The notes: generated by a model not told the origin, from the sequence alone. A stretch of DNA of 64,000 nt from Pseudodesulfovibrio nedwellii (GCF_027923765.1 NZ_AP026709.1:3151501-3215500), one strand, 5' to 3'. Positions 45,534 to 54,347 are shown, counted from the first letter of the stretch. Translations and numbers: made by a program.

Positions 45534-46787
45534 ATGAAGGGTTTTGCTAAATTGCTCCTCGTTTTTGCCGCTGTCCTGCTGCTTGGTGCACCGCAGGTCT
45601 CACAGGCAAAAGACCTGACCGGCGATCTGGAGATCTTCTCCTGGTGGGCTGGTGATGAAGGCCCGGCTCTGGCCGCTCTGATTGAAATTTACAAGAAACA
45701 GAATCCCAATGTGAACGTAATTAATGCTACGGTTACTGGTGGCTCCGGCGTTAACGCCAAGGCCGTTCTCAAAACCCGTATGCTCGGTGGTGAGCCGCCG
45801 GATTCTTTCCAGGTTCACGCAGGCCAGGAATTGATCGGTACCTGGGTCAAGGCTGACCGCATGGAAGACCTCACTCCGCTGTTCAAGGAACAGGGTTGGA
45901 TGGACGTTTTCCCCGAAGGGTTGATCAAACTCATCGGTACTGACAAGGGTATCTGGTCCGTGCCTGTGAATATCCATCGCTCCAACGTGATGTGGTATGT
46001 GCCTGCCAATTTGAAGAAATGGGGCATCGAAGCTCCCAAGACCTGGGATGAGTTTTTCGCCGCAGCTGAAAAGCTGAAGGCCGCAGGCGTCACTCCTTTG
46101 GCTCTGGCTCAGAACTGGACCGCCAACCATCTGTGGGAATCCGTTGCTCTGGCCTCTCTGGGCGCTGACAACTGGGATGCTCTGTGGTCCGGCAAGCTCG
46201 CTTTTGATTCTCCCGAAGGCATCAAGGCATGGGAATTGTTTGGTCGCGTTCTGGAATACACCAATGCAGACGCTTCTTCCCTGTCCTGGCAGCAGGCAAC
46301 CGACATGGTCATCGACGGCCGTGCCGCTTTCAACATCATGGGTGACTGGGCTGCCGGTTACATGACCACCACCAAGAAATTGGCTCCGGGCACTGGATAC
46401 GGCTGGGCCGCTTCCCCCGGTACCGGTGGCGAATTCATGTTCCTGGCTGACTCCTTTTGTCTGCCCATGGGCTCTCCTCATCGTGATAACGCCATTGCAT
46501 GGCTCAAGATCCTTGGTTCCAAGGAAGGCAGTGACACTTTCAACCCGCTCAAGGGTTCCATCTCTGCCCGTACTGACTCTGATTTGAGCAAGTATAACGA
46601 CTACCTCAAGTCCGCTGCTGCCGATTTCGGCAAGGACCGCGTGGTTGGTTCCCTGGCTCACGGCGTTGCAGCCAATGAGACTTTCATGGGTGGATTCGCG
46701 TCCGTCATGGAAATGTTCCTCAAGTCCAAGAATGCAACAGCCGCTGGCAAGGCTTGCCAGCAGCTCGCCAAGAAGTCCGGCATATAA
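45534..46787 (+). CDS. Sugar ABC transporter periplasmic binding protein
   Basis: 417 aa from ATG 45534, preceded by AGGAGGT. Signal peptide ends VSQA. The mature protein starts [22 protein letters not shown], followed by [19 protein letters not shown], typical of family 1 sugar-binding proteins, nearest in look to glucose/mannose-binding GtsA types. The gene is followed by a stable hairpin without a T-run, as is common after highly translated binding-protein genes. Confidence 0.93.
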   Translation: MKGFAKLLLVFAAVLLLGAPQVSQAKDLTGDLEIFSWWAGDEGPALAALIEIYKKQNPNVNVINATVTGGSGVNAKAVLKTRMLGGEPPDSFQVHAGQELIGTWVKADRMEDLTPLFKEQGWMDVFPEGLIKLIGTDKGIWSVPVNIHRSNVMWYVPANLKKWGIEAPKTWDEFFAAAEKLKAAGVTPLALAQNWTANHLWESVALASLGADNWDALWSGKLAFDSPEGIKAWELFGRVLEYTNADASSLSWQQATDMVIDGRAAFNIMGDWAAGYMTTTKKLAPGTGYGWAASPGTGGEFMFLADSFCLPMGSPHRDNAIAWLKILGSKEGSDTFNPLKGSISARTDSDLSKYNDYLKSAAADFGKDRVVGSLAHGVAANETFMGGFASVMEMFLKSKNATAAGKACQQLAKKSGI

Positions 46788-46807
46788 ACGAATAAACGGG
46801 TATGTTT

Positions 46808-46839
46808 GTGTGCCGGGAGCACTGTCGCTCTCGGCACAC
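46808..46839 (+). other. Intercistronic stem-loop after the sugar-binding protein gene
   Basis: 13-bp stem (GTGTGCCGGGAGC with its complement, one wobble) and a 6-base loop, no T-run. Probably protects the 3' end of the binding-protein mRNA and lowers expression of the permease genes, as in other importer operons. Confidence 0.6.
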
Positions 46840-46878
46840 CCCACCCTTTCTTAGATTTTTACGTATTTCGAGTTACGC

Positions 46879-47997
46879 ATGCGAGAAGCATCACTGGATA
46901 GATTGAAAGCGTTTTTGACGTTGTTGCCGTCGATGATCCTTATCGGAGTGTTCGTCTACGGATTCATTGGCAACACCATCTGGACCTCCATGACTGACTG
47001 GGGTGGGTCAGGGGCTCTTGCACTGGAACCTGAGAAAAATTTTGTTGGTTTGGCGAATTATATCGACCTATTTACTGGATTCCTTGGCGGTGGATTTCGT
47101 CAGGATTTGGTGAATGCTGTCTATTATTCCATCATGCTGCTGGTGGGAGCAGTGGGACTCGGCATGTTCATTGCCATTCTGCTCGATCAGAAGCCTAAGG
47201 GTGAAGACCTCTTGAGGACAATCTTCCTCTATCCCATGTCTTTGTCATTCATCGTATCCGGTACTATCTGGCGGTGGTTGCTTGCTCCTCAGGGTGGCGT
47301 GAATATCCTGCCTACCTATGTAGGCATGGAACCCATGACCTTTGGTTGGCTTTCCAGTCAGGCGGCGATTCTTGTCTTTAACTGGCAGGATATCCTTCGA
47401 ATTTTGTTATATCTTGTGTCTTTCGTTCTCATTCTCGTCGGTCTTTTCGCGATGCGGAAGGATACCAGCCGCGCCATGAAACGGTGGCTCATTCCGGGTA
47501 TCATTCTTGGGGCGTTTGTTTGGCTGTTCGGCGGACTTATCCCTGATGCCTACATGATGGAAGAAGAGCATGGCTTTAACCTTGCCACGCTCGGTATCAT
47601 TATGGCGACTATCTGGCAGTATTCCGGCTATACCATGGCTCTGTATCTTGCCGGTTTCAACGGTATTTCGCAGGATTTGCGCGATGCGGCCATGCTCGAT
47701 GGCGCTTCGGAAGTCGGGTATTATCGCTACATCGCCATCCCCATGCTTAAGCCGATTACTATCTCAGCGGTTATCATCCTGTCGCATATATCTCTTAAGA
47801 TGTTTGACCTTGTGTTCGCCATGACCGGCCCGGATAATGCCGAAACAGGCCACCCTGCCTTGAACATGTATTTGACCACCTTCCGTGCCAATGACTTTGC
47901 GCAAGGCGCGGCTATTGCCCTTGTCCTTTTCCTGATCGCGGCCATGTTCATCGTGCCCTATTTGGTCAGTCAATATCGCCAGAGAGGGAGACGCTAA
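46879..47997 (+). CDS. Sugar ABC transporter permease (MalF/UgpA type)
   Basis: 372 aa, longer than the usual 290-300: an insertion with two extra hydrophobic segments lies around residues 150-230 (FVLILVGLFAMRKDTSRAM...PGIILGAFVWLFGG). The EAA-type coupling motif is DLRDAAMLDGASEVGYYRYIAIPMLKP. It pairs with the next gene to form the channel. Weak ribosome site, consistent with low expression after the stem-loop. Confidence 0.91.
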   Translation: MREASLDRLKAFLTLLPSMILIGVFVYGFIGNTIWTSMTDWGGSGALALEPEKNFVGLANYIDLFTGFLGGGFRQDLVNAVYYSIMLLVGAVGLGMFIAILLDQKPKGEDLLRTIFLYPMSLSFIVSGTIWRWLLAPQGGVNILPTYVGMEPMTFGWLSSQAAILVFNWQDILRILLYLVSFVLILVGLFAMRKDTSRAMKRWLIPGIILGAFVWLFGGLIPDAYMMEEEHGFNLATLGIIMATIWQYSGYTMALYLAGFNGISQDLRDAAMLDGASEVGYYRYIAIPMLKPITISAVIILSHISLKMFDLVFAMTGPDNAETGHPALNMYLTTFRANDFAQGAAIALVLFLIAAMFIVPYLVSQYRQRGRR

Positions 47998-47998
47998 T

Positions 47999-48826
47999 AT
48001 GTCCACCAAGAAAATTACACCGGGTTCTGTTTTCCTTTATGGGACATTGACCGTTCTGGCTTTATTCTTTCTGATGCCTGCCTATATGGCGGCTGTGACC
48101 GCGTTGAAAATGCCTGCGGATATCAGCCTTCCGTCGTCGTGGGAGCTTCCGCCTACCTTCAATTGGGGCAGTTTTTCTGAGGCCATCGATCTGCTTAAGC
48201 CGAACTTTGTGAATTCCATGATCCTCACCATTTGTGCCACCATTGGCTCCACGGTGCTCGGGTCTCTCAATGGGTATGTGTTTTCCAAGTGGAAGTTCAA
48301 GGGTTCAGAAATTGTGTTTACCCTGTTTCTGTTCGGAATGTTCATACCGTATCAAGTTATTTTGATTCCGTTGTTCCAGACTCTCAGGGCTATGAATCTT
48401 TATGGCGGTTTGCCCGGTCTTATTCTGGCGCATATCGTTTACGGTTTGCCCATCACATCGCTTATTTTCCGTAATTTTTATTCGCAGATTCCTACGGCAC
48501 TCATTGAGTCCGGGCGACTGGACGGAGCAGGGTTCTTTTCAATCTACCTGCGCATCGTGTTTCCTTTGTCTATTCCCGGATTTGTAGTCACGTCATTGTG
48601 GCAGTTCACACAGATTTGGAATGAGTTTCTTTGGGGTATTTGTCTGACTAGACATGCGGACAACCCCATTACAGTTGGGCTGGCGAATCTCGCCGGGGGG
48701 CAGGCTGTCAGTTGGAACTTGCCCATGGCCGGGTCTATCATGGCTGCGGTACCCGTGTTGTGTATCTATATATTCCTTGGTCGGTACTTTATTCGAGGTT
48801 TGCTGGCTGGATCGGTCAAGGAATAG
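47999..48826 (+). CDS. Sugar ABC transporter permease (MalG/UgpE type)
   Basis: 275 aa, six predicted membrane segments. The EAA-type motif LIESGRLDGAGFFSIYLRIVFPLSIPG and the N-terminal FLMPAYMAAVTALK are typical of MalG-like subunits. One base separates it from the other permease. Last gene of the gal operon, followed by a terminator. Confidence 0.93.
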   Translation: MSTKKITPGSVFLYGTLTVLALFFLMPAYMAAVTALKMPADISLPSSWELPPTFNWGSFSEAIDLLKPNFVNSMILTICATIGSTVLGSLNGYVFSKWKFKGSEIVFTLFLFGMFIPYQVILIPLFQTLRAMNLYGGLPGLILAHIVYGLPITSLIFRNFYSQIPTALIESGRLDGAGFFSIYLRIVFPLSIPGFVVTSLWQFTQIWNEFLWGICLTRHADNPITVGLANLAGGQAVSWNLPMAGSIMAAVPVLCIYIFLGRYFIRGLLAGSVKE

Positions 48827-48845
48827 ACTTCAACCGTAATTGTAA

Positions 48846-48879
48846 TAAGAAAGCCCGAACGTGAGTTCGGGCTTTCTTA
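48846..48879. terminator. Bidirectional terminator at the end of the gal operon
   Basis: Perfect 15-bp stem TAAGAAAGCCCGAAC with its complement around a GTGA loop; the A/T ends provide T-runs in both directions, serving the gal operon and the converging TPR gene. Confidence 0.92.
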
Positions 48880-48904
48880 TCGATGAAGAGACGAAGAGGA
48901 AAGG

Positions 48905-49648
48905 CTATGCCTTTTTTTTCTGTTTTTTACAGTAGTTGAGAAATTTTTGTGCTTCAATGAAGTCAGGATTTATAGCCAAAGCCTGTTCGAGACTGGAGAT
49001 ACAGCGGTCATTGAGTCCTTTTTCAAAAAAGACACGAGCCAGATTGAAATAGACGTTTTCGTCGCTTTCGACGATTTCCAGAGATTTCTCGTAGTAGCGG
49101 ATTGATTCGTCGTAATGGCCATTTTTACGAAGTGAAATGCCGAATTTATTGAATTTTTGTCGGTGTTCGTATGTGAAGGCCTCGTCCAGTTCAAGCAGGG
49201 TATTTAGTATTTTTTTGAGTTTCTCAAATTCTTTTTTTTCGGAATAGACTTCTCCCAAACCATAGTTGGCATCGATGTTTTTGTCATCGATCATAAGCGC
49301 CTTGATGAACTGCTGCTCTGCTTCGTCCAGATTGCCATCGGCAAAAGCCTGCTCACCCATTTTGATTTTTTTGACCAGAGTATCGAGTGCAGGGACTGTA
49401 TGAATTTTGTAGTAATTTGGCTCGGGGGTATACTGTTTGAGGAAGTCCAGTTCCTTCATGGTGCTGCGTACTCCGGACGGTACGTGGTGCGCATTGAGGG
49501 GCTGTATTTCAAATTCTTTGTCTGAAAGTTGGCGGGCGTACCAGTATGTGACGTTGTCATGTGCCACGCTGGTTCCGCCGGTGCCTATTTCTGCGTCAAT
49601 CTGAAGAGAATAGACACCGAGTACTTCTGGGTATTCGCTCAAGGTCAT
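48905..49648 (-). CDS. TPR protein of a desulfovibrio-type family
   Basis: 247 aa from ATG 49648 (AGGGAG 3 bases upstream). A longer frame to 49762 starts inside a terminator hairpin with no ribosome site, so it is rejected. The start YPEVLGVYSLQ...GTGGTS, a WYARQ segment and IQPLNAHHVPSG define an N-terminal domain I recall from TPR proteins of Desulfovibrio. Three to four TPR units follow (AEQQFIKALMIDDKNIDANYGLGEVY and later). The C-terminus is lysine-rich. Probably a scaffold; its function is unknown. It lies between the gal operon and the tad locus. Confidence 0.85.
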   Translation of the reverse strand: MTLSEYPEVLGVYSLQIDAEIGTGGTSVAHDNVTYWYARQLSDKEFEIQPLNAHHVPSGVRSTMKELDFLKQYTPEPNYYKIHTVPALDTLVKKIKMGEQAFADGNLDEAEQQFIKALMIDDKNIDANYGLGEVYSEKKEFEKLKKILNTLLELDEAFTYEHRQKFNKFGISLRKNGHYDESIRYYEKSLEIVESDENVYFNLARVFFEKGLNDRCISSLEQALAINPDFIEAQKFLNYCKKQKKKA

Positions 49649-49762
49649 GGGCTCCCTGTCTTTTGTCTGAAAAAACATTGCACGTAATTTGTGATTATAA
49701 AATATACCCCACGTGAGGGTGGAAATCAATAAATCTTCACACTTTCTGTATTCGTCTTTCAT

Positions 49763-49790
49763 AAAAAAAGCCCCATGAGGGGCTTTTTTT
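49763..49790 (-). terminator. Terminator of the leftward TadE/TadG-type operon
   Basis: 12-bp stem (AAAAAAAGCCCC and complement) with ATGA loop. Reading leftward the stem ends in a T7 run. Confidence 0.9.
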
Positions 49791-49810
49791 AGGGGGAATG
49801 TGCAGGTGCA

Positions 49811-50278
49811 TCAATCACATGGTTTCCATGGTTCGTTTACTTTTCGGTCATATCCATACAGCGGGATTGAATCCGGTAATATTGCGCCAACTATCGGAGT
49901 AAAAGGCTTATAAGTATACAAAACAGACACCTCGGCAAGTTGACATGGGGCACCGGGATCGTTGTCGATGCCATCGCCTGAGGCTCCGAGATCCGGCCAC
50001 GAGCGTACGTTGATCTCGTAGGATTCACTCTCCAGCGTCGTCAGAGCGGCTTCTGTTGCAGTGATGATCTGGGAAAGACGCGTGCCTTCCTCGTCTCCCC
50101 GGCCGGTGGAGGCGAATCGAGCACCAATTTGGGCGGCCTTTTGTACGGTCAACCAAGAGTATGCGGCGTTGCCGCCTTCGACAACGCCCATTATCAGCAT
50201 GAACAGGATAGGAAGGACGAGGGCCATTTCAACGGCAGCTATTCCTCTGTTGCGGGAGTTGTTTGTGTGTTTGCGCAT
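49811..50278 (-). CDS. TadE/TadF-like minor pseudopilin
   Basis: 155 aa. A short basic N-terminus is followed by RGIAAVEMALVLPILFMLIMGVVEGG, the hydrophobic pilin-like helix of TadE with conserved Glu. The C-terminal part is small and extracytoplasmic (two cysteines: PGAPCQLA and WKPCD, possibly a disulfide). It is the last gene of the leftward minor-pilin operon, 13 bp after the VWA gene. Needed in other Tad systems for pilus assembly. Confidence 0.9.
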   Translation of the reverse strand: MRKHTNNSRNRGIAAVEMALVLPILFMLIMGVVEGGNAAYSWLTVQKAAQIGARFASTGRGDEEGTRLSQIITATEAALTTLESESYEINVRSWPDLGASGDGIDNDPGAPCQLAEVSVLYTYKPFTPIVGAILPDSIPLYGYDRKVNEPWKPCD

Positions 50279-50291
50279 AACCTTTATCTCC

Positions 50292-51569
50292 CTACAGCAG
50301 GCGCCAGCCGAGCTGCTTGCCTATTTGCTTGAATATCTCGGGGATGTCGTACACGGACGGTGCATCGAAGTAGTGGTCGTTTGTTCCAGGTTTGCTGGAT
50401 GCGATTTCTTTCATGAGCGCAATGTCCGTATAGTCTGAACTGCCAAATCGGATGGCGAATATTTCTACACCCGCATCCTTGGCCAATTGAGCCTCGGAGA
50501 GCATGTCATCATTAAGGACGCCGCTGTTTTCGCAGTGCGCGTCATCCCGTCCGCTGCCAAAATAGGCATTGGTCCAGTAGTTATTGGGCCGATAAGAAGC
50601 CCGGTAGCCGCCGCCGCATTCGCCGTCTTCCGTATCGCCGTCAGTGAGTACGATCATGATTTTTCGGAAATCTTCTTTATCACCAGCCTGAGTGTATGGG
50701 GCTTCCGGTGTCAGGATGTGACGTGCCCACTTGATGCCTTCGGGGATGACAGTGCCGGACCATGCGCCCGTAGCGGTCTGGGTGTTGATGGAGTTGATGA
50801 CGAGATCCTTGTTTTTGCTCAGGGGTAATGCCTTGGGCAGATCAGAGCATGTATCAAGGGTAACTTTTCGTCTGTAATAAGAGGAGAGACGCCAGTAGTC
50901 GTCCATGAAATCTTCGTGGATGCCTTCGTTGAGACTTCCATCAGCATTGTAGCAACCGGCATCAAGCCCGGATTCTTCGCCTATGCGGACTTTCCCTCTG
51001 AATGGAACAAGGCCAACCTTGGTGTCCGGTGTTGCACCATCAGGAATCAGGAGTTCGGTTAATTCAATAGAGGCCTGCTTGACCATATTGATTGGTGTAC
51101 CTTTCATTGAACCGGAATTGTCGATGACAAAGACGACTTCCAGCTTGTTGAATCCAGCTGTTGCCCGTGCTTCAACCGTGGAGTCGGACATGCCGAGGAC
51201 AGACATGAGCAGGAGGTTGACTTCCGCTTGTGCCATTACTTCAACGCTTCGAATTTCGGTCCCGGCAACAACGGACTTCACTTCAGCACTTTCCATGTTT
51301 TTGTCCACCATTGACTCAACAGCTTGTTGCACGATGCCTTTGGAAAGGTCTGGGTCGTAAGGAAGTTCGAGGCTTCCGGCCAAAGCACCCGCGTCCACCG
51401 CGGCTTGAAGCCGTGTGTGCGTCATGTACGTGTTCCCCATATCGATGGCGATGCCCGTAACTCCCAGAAGAAAGGGGAGCAGCATGGCAATCATGGCCGT
51501 TGTTGATCCCTTGCGGGATTTAGGGCATCGGCATGGTTGTCTGCGCGACGAACTGGAATGAATTGTCAT
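50292..51569 (-). CDS. TadG-like protein with von Willebrand factor A domain
   Basis: 425 aa. An N-terminal Tad segment (RKGSTTAMIAMLLPFLLGVTGIAIDMG) anchors it; a VWA domain begins at LEVVFVIDNSGSMKGTP with the MIDAS motif DxSxS and continues to IMIVLTDGDTEDGE. Several cysteines lie in the VWA region. The start overlaps the upstream TadE-like gene by 50 bp in another frame and has AGGGGA before it. TadG-like proteins are thought to anchor or tip the Flp pilus. Confidence 0.9.
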   Translation of the reverse strand: MTIHSSSSRRQPCRCPKSRKGSTTAMIAMLLPFLLGVTGIAIDMGNTYMTHTRLQAAVDAGALAGSLELPYDPDLSKGIVQQAVESMVDKNMESAEVKSVVAGTEIRSVEVMAQAEVNLLLMSVLGMSDSTVEARATAGFNKLEVVFVIDNSGSMKGTPINMVKQASIELTELLIPDGATPDTKVGLVPFRGKVRIGEESGLDAGCYNADGSLNEGIHEDFMDDYWRLSSYYRRKVTLDTCSDLPKALPLSKNKDLVINSINTQTATGAWSGTVIPEGIKWARHILTPEAPYTQAGDKEDFRKIMIVLTDGDTEDGECGGGYRASYRPNNYWTNAYFGSGRDDAHCENSGVLNDDMLSEAQLAKDAGVEIFAIRFGSSDYTDIALMKEIASSKPGTNDHYFDAPSVYDIPEIFKQIGKQLGWRLL

Positions 51570-51915
51570 TGCTTTCCCCTATAGGTGTGGTGCTGCTGGC
51601 ATTGCCGAACAGTTCATATTGATACGACACTTCGACGGTGACCGTTTGGCTCACCGTGTCTGTTGTCACGTTGGTATTGAGGTCGGCACTGTCGATGTCT
51701 GTAACCAGTGCAGCGACAAGGGCTTCTACGTCAGCATCACTTCCTTCCAGAAGCACATGCCGTGCGCCTTCACGGCTGGCTTCGATCAACGAGGAATATG
51801 TGTGTATGGCATTGGCCCCTTCAACCAAAAGCATGAGCAGAAGGGCTAGCACGGGAAGCATCAAGGCGAGTTCGACCGCTGCGAGTCCTTGGCGTTTAGT
51901 GTCTTTATTTTTCAT
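51520..51915 (-). CDS. TadE-like minor pseudopilin
   Basis: 131 aa. Starts after GGAGAACGGGG. KRQGLAAVELALMLPVLALLLMLLVEGANAIHTYSS is the pilin-like helix with conserved Glu; the rest is a short exported domain. First gene of the leftward operon, about 46 bases downstream of the predicted sigma-54 transcription start. Its 3' end overlaps the next gene by 50 bp. Confidence 0.9.
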   Translation of the reverse strand: MKNKDTKRQGLAAVELALMLPVLALLLMLLVEGANAIHTYSSLIEASREGARHVLLEGSDADVEALVAALVTDIDSADLNTNVTTDTVSQTVTVEVSYQYELFGNASSTTPIGESNDNSFQFVAQTTMPMP

Positions 51916-51972
51916 CCCCGTTCTCCTTGGGTTCCATTTTTATGCTTTGGTGTTGTCTATGGGAATATATAC

Positions 51973-51987
51973 GCAATGGCTGTGCCA
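51973..51987 (-). promoter_or_regulatory. Sigma-54 promoter for the leftward TadE/TadG operon
   Basis: On the minus strand TGGCAC-AGCCA-TTGC matches the -24/-12 consensus exactly, with GG and GC ten bases apart. The expected start of transcription is near 51961, about 45 bases before the first gene. The neighbouring NtrC-type gene is the natural activator. Confidence 0.85.
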
Positions 51988-52115
51988 ACCAGAATGAAGG
52001 TTGGCAATGGTGTGATATATGATCTTGGATTTATATAATAAAAAAAATTGTGACCAAAGAGCTTTAGGATTCGTATTGATAAGTAACGGTGCGAATATCT
52101 ATTTTTTGTGGATAA

Positions 52116-52138
52116 GATTTTACGTTTCATGTAAAATC
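52116..52138. promoter_or_regulatory. Inverted repeat before the NtrC-type gene
   Basis: GATTTTAC (52116-52123) and GTAAAATC (52131-52138) form a perfect 8-bp repeat with a 7-base spacer. It is 36 bases before the GTG start and about 130 bases upstream of the leftward -24 box, so it could be an autoregulatory operator or an activator site. Confidence 0.4.
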
Positions 52139-52173
52139 CAAATGTGGGTAGAAAGACATTCAGGAGTAAGCCT

Positions 52174-53559
52174 GTGGCAGAACGAATATTGATTGTAGAT
52201 GATGACCGAGCTTTTCAGGGAATGCTTGTCGAAGCATTGATCGACAAGGGATATGACGTGGATACCGCTTCGACAGCCGAAGATGGTATTAAAAAAGCTG
52301 TGGCTGGAAAATTTGATCTTATTCTTCACGATATAAAGCTTCCCGGTATGTCCGGGCTGGATGCTTTGCCACATTTGGCAGAGGCCGCACCTGGCGTGGA
52401 TATCATTGTCATGACCGGTTATTCGTCCAAGGATTCTGGCGTAAAAGCCATGCAGCGCGGTGCGTATGACTATTTCACCAAGCCGTTTTCATTGGGAGAG
52501 ATGGAAGTGGTGGTCCGCCGTGCATTGGAAAAGCGGCGGATGCAGAAAGAGCTATCCGAACTGAAACGGAAGGGCGGCACCAGCCCGTTGCATTCCATCA
52601 TCGGTCAATCAGCTCCCATGATGGCGGTCAAGGAGCGGATTGCGCGTGTGGCTGAACTCAATGCCGATGTTTTGGTTATGGGTGAAACCGGCACAGGTAA
52701 GGAACTTGTTTCAGATGTTATTCATGCCTTGAGTGCACGGGCTAAAGAGCCATTTGTCAAGATCAACTGTGCTGCCATTCCTGAAAATCTTATAGAATCC
52801 GAATTGTTTGGACATGAGAAGGGGGCTTTTACCGGCGCGACTTCCATGAAGCAGGGTAAGTTTGAGCAGGCCAAGGGTGGCTCCCTTCTGCTTGATGAAA
52901 TTGGTGATATGCCACTGCATCTGCAACCCAAACTGCTGCGGGCGGTGGAGCAAAAACAGGCTGAACGCGTGGGGGGCTCCAAATCCGTTATCTATGATGT
53001 GCGTATCATCGCGGCAACTAATCAGGAGTTGGAGCAGCGTGTTGAAGAGGGTAAATTCCGTAGTGATCTCTATTATAGATTGAATGTGGCAACGCTCGTG
53101 TTGCCTCCGTTGAGAGATCGCAAGTCGGATCTTCCTCAATTAGCTGAATTCTTTTTGGATAGAGCGAACCGAAGACTTGGTACAGACATCAGTTCCGTAT
53201 CCAGTGCGGCCATGGAGATATTCTTCAATTACGATTGGCCGGGTAATGTGCGCCAGTTCGCCAATGCTGTGGAACGTGCTGCCATTTTTTGCAAATCCAC
53301 GACTATTACTCCCGCTGAGGTTGATCAGGCCTTTACCAATACATCCCCTGTGGCAGATGTCGGCATGCATTTGCCCGTGAGCGAAGGAATTCCTTTGAAG
53401 CAAGCACTTATCGGTTATGAAAAAGTGCTTATTGAGAATGCCCTGCGTGCGTGCGGGGGAACCCAGACAGAAGCGGCAAGTGTACTCGGTGTGTCTGCGA
53501 AGAATCTTTGGAATAAATTGAAAAAGCACGATATTAACCCGATATTATTCAGAAATTAG
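52174..53559 (+). CDS. Sigma-54-dependent response regulator (NtrC family) of the tad locus
   Basis: 461 aa from GTG 52174 (AGGAG 7 bases upstream). Receiver domain with D9-D11 and phospho-acceptor D53; AAA+ domain with Walker A GETGTGKE, the sigma-54-contact loop GAFTGA, and LLDEIGDMP; C-terminal Fis-type helix-turn-helix (TQTEAASVLGVSAKNLWNKLKK). Predicted -24/-12 promoters lie on both sides, before the TadE/TadG operon and before flp. The cognate kinase is not adjacent. Position and promoters make it the probable activator of pilus genes. Confidence 0.95.
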   Translation: MAERILIVDDDRAFQGMLVEALIDKGYDVDTASTAEDGIKKAVAGKFDLILHDIKLPGMSGLDALPHLAEAAPGVDIIVMTGYSSKDSGVKAMQRGAYDYFTKPFSLGEMEVVVRRALEKRRMQKELSELKRKGGTSPLHSIIGQSAPMMAVKERIARVAELNADVLVMGETGTGKELVSDVIHALSARAKEPFVKINCAAIPENLIESELFGHEKGAFTGATSMKQGKFEQAKGGSLLLDEIGDMPLHLQPKLLRAVEQKQAERVGGSKSVIYDVRIIAATNQELEQRVEEGKFRSDLYYRLNVATLVLPPLRDRKSDLPQLAEFFLDRANRRLGTDISSVSSAAMEIFFNYDWPGNVRQFANAVERAAIFCKSTTITPAEVDQAFTNTSPVADVGMHLPVSEGIPLKQALIGYEKVLIENALRACGGTQTEAASVLGVSAKNLWNKLKKHDINPILFRN

Positions 53560-53651
53560 TCACAGATCTTTCCTTTCCCCTTCCTTTCTCCTGCCTTTTT
53601 GTCCGACATCTGAGTCGGTGTATCCATCTTTTGTGGTTATTCTGGACTAAT

Positions 53652-53693
53652 AAACTCAAGATTTGGGTGTGAAAGTACCTAATTCTTGAGTTT
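53652..53693. promoter_or_regulatory. Paired distal sites, candidate activator-binding region for flp
   Basis: AAACTCAAGA (53652-53661) and its complement TCTTGAGTTT (53684-53693) are separated by 22 bases. They lie about 240-280 bp upstream of the flp -24 box, the usual range for NtrC-type enhancer sites. Confidence 0.5.
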
Positions 53694-53891
53694 GGAGTCT
53701 TGAATGTGAATTTTTATACGTGAGTCCATTTTTTATGGACACTGTTAATCTTATGAAATTTAAGCGGATTTTATGAGAATAGAGGAGAATATGTTTTTAT
53801 TTGAATCTATAAAAAATAGATCCGTCTAAAAGGGGGGTGCAGTTAAAACAGATGTTTACGAATGGAATATTTTTTTTTCTCCTTATATTTT

Positions 53892-53905
53892 AAACTCTTG
53901 AGTTT
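53892..53905. promoter_or_regulatory. Proximal palindrome before the flp promoter
   Basis: AAACTCTTGAGTTT is a 14-bp perfect palindrome made of the same ACTC/GAGT half-sites as the distal pair, ending 25 bp before the -24 box. Confidence 0.5.
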
Positions 53906-53929
53906 TAAAAAATAAAGTTTTTTTTTGTA

Positions 53930-53945
53930 TGGCACACGGGTTGCT
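53930..53945 (+). promoter_or_regulatory. Sigma-54 promoter of flp and the tad operon
   Basis: TGGCAC-ACGGG-TTGCT is an exact -24/-12 match (GG 53931-53932, GC 53943-53944). Transcription should start near 53956, leaving a leader of about 68 bases before flp. Confidence 0.9.
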
Positions 53946-54023
53946 TTATCGAAATCGTGGCTGGTGCTTAACAGCAAAAAAACAAATTTCGATTTTTCAC
54001 GAAACAAACCAAGGAGAATGACA

Positions 54024-54203
54024 ATGACCAAGCTTATGAACCTTATCCTCGACGAAGAAGGCGCAACCGCTATTGAATACGGCCTTATCGCCGCCCTTAT
54101 CGCTGCCGGTATCGTTGGTGCAACTACTTCTCTCGGTGGCCAGGTCGTTTCGACTTTCCAGTACATCACCGGGCAGATGAGTGCAGCTACCGCAACTCCC
54201 TAG
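54024..54203 (+). CDS. flp: Flp-type major pilin
   Basis: 59 aa from ATG 54024 (AAGGAG 7 bases upstream). Prepilin motif EEG-ATAIEYGLIAALIA: cleavage is expected after G13, leaving the conserved Glu-Tyr of Flp pilins at mature positions 5-6, then a hydrophobic helix and a short polar tail. It is the structural subunit of the Tad pilus, used for surface attachment. Its own strong promoter and a following hairpin fit much higher expression than the secretion genes. Confidence 0.95.
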   Translation: MTKLMNLILDEEGATAIEYGLIAALIAAGIVGATTSLGGQVVSTFQYITGQMSAATATP

Positions 54204-54252
54204 TATTTAGTCGAAACAGCTAACCGTTTAACGGAAGCAGCCAGAGCAGCCG

Positions 54253-54292
54253 AACCGGGGCTAGCGGGAAAGGCCCGCCAGCCCCGGTTTTG
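54253..54292 (+). terminator. Hairpin after flp, probable partial terminator
   Basis: AACCGGGGCTAGCGGG pairs with its near complement (one A-C mismatch), loop AAAGG, then TT and a GT-rich tract. Read-through would supply the downstream tad genes at a lower level. Confidence 0.75.
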
Positions 54293-54347
54293 TCTTTGAG
54301 GGAAAGCGAAGACAACCAGATCGGCTCAGAAGACCATCGGGGGAACC

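Noticed and set aside
49649-49762. Longer start for the TPR protein
   Set aside because: It would start directly at a terminator hairpin with no ribosome site; the conserved N-terminus begins near the ATG at 49648.
51520-51569. Frameshift between TadE-like and TadG-like genes because of a 50-bp overlap
   Set aside because: Both proteins have complete ends, and the TadG-like gene has its own AGGGGA and ATG; a true overlap is more likely.
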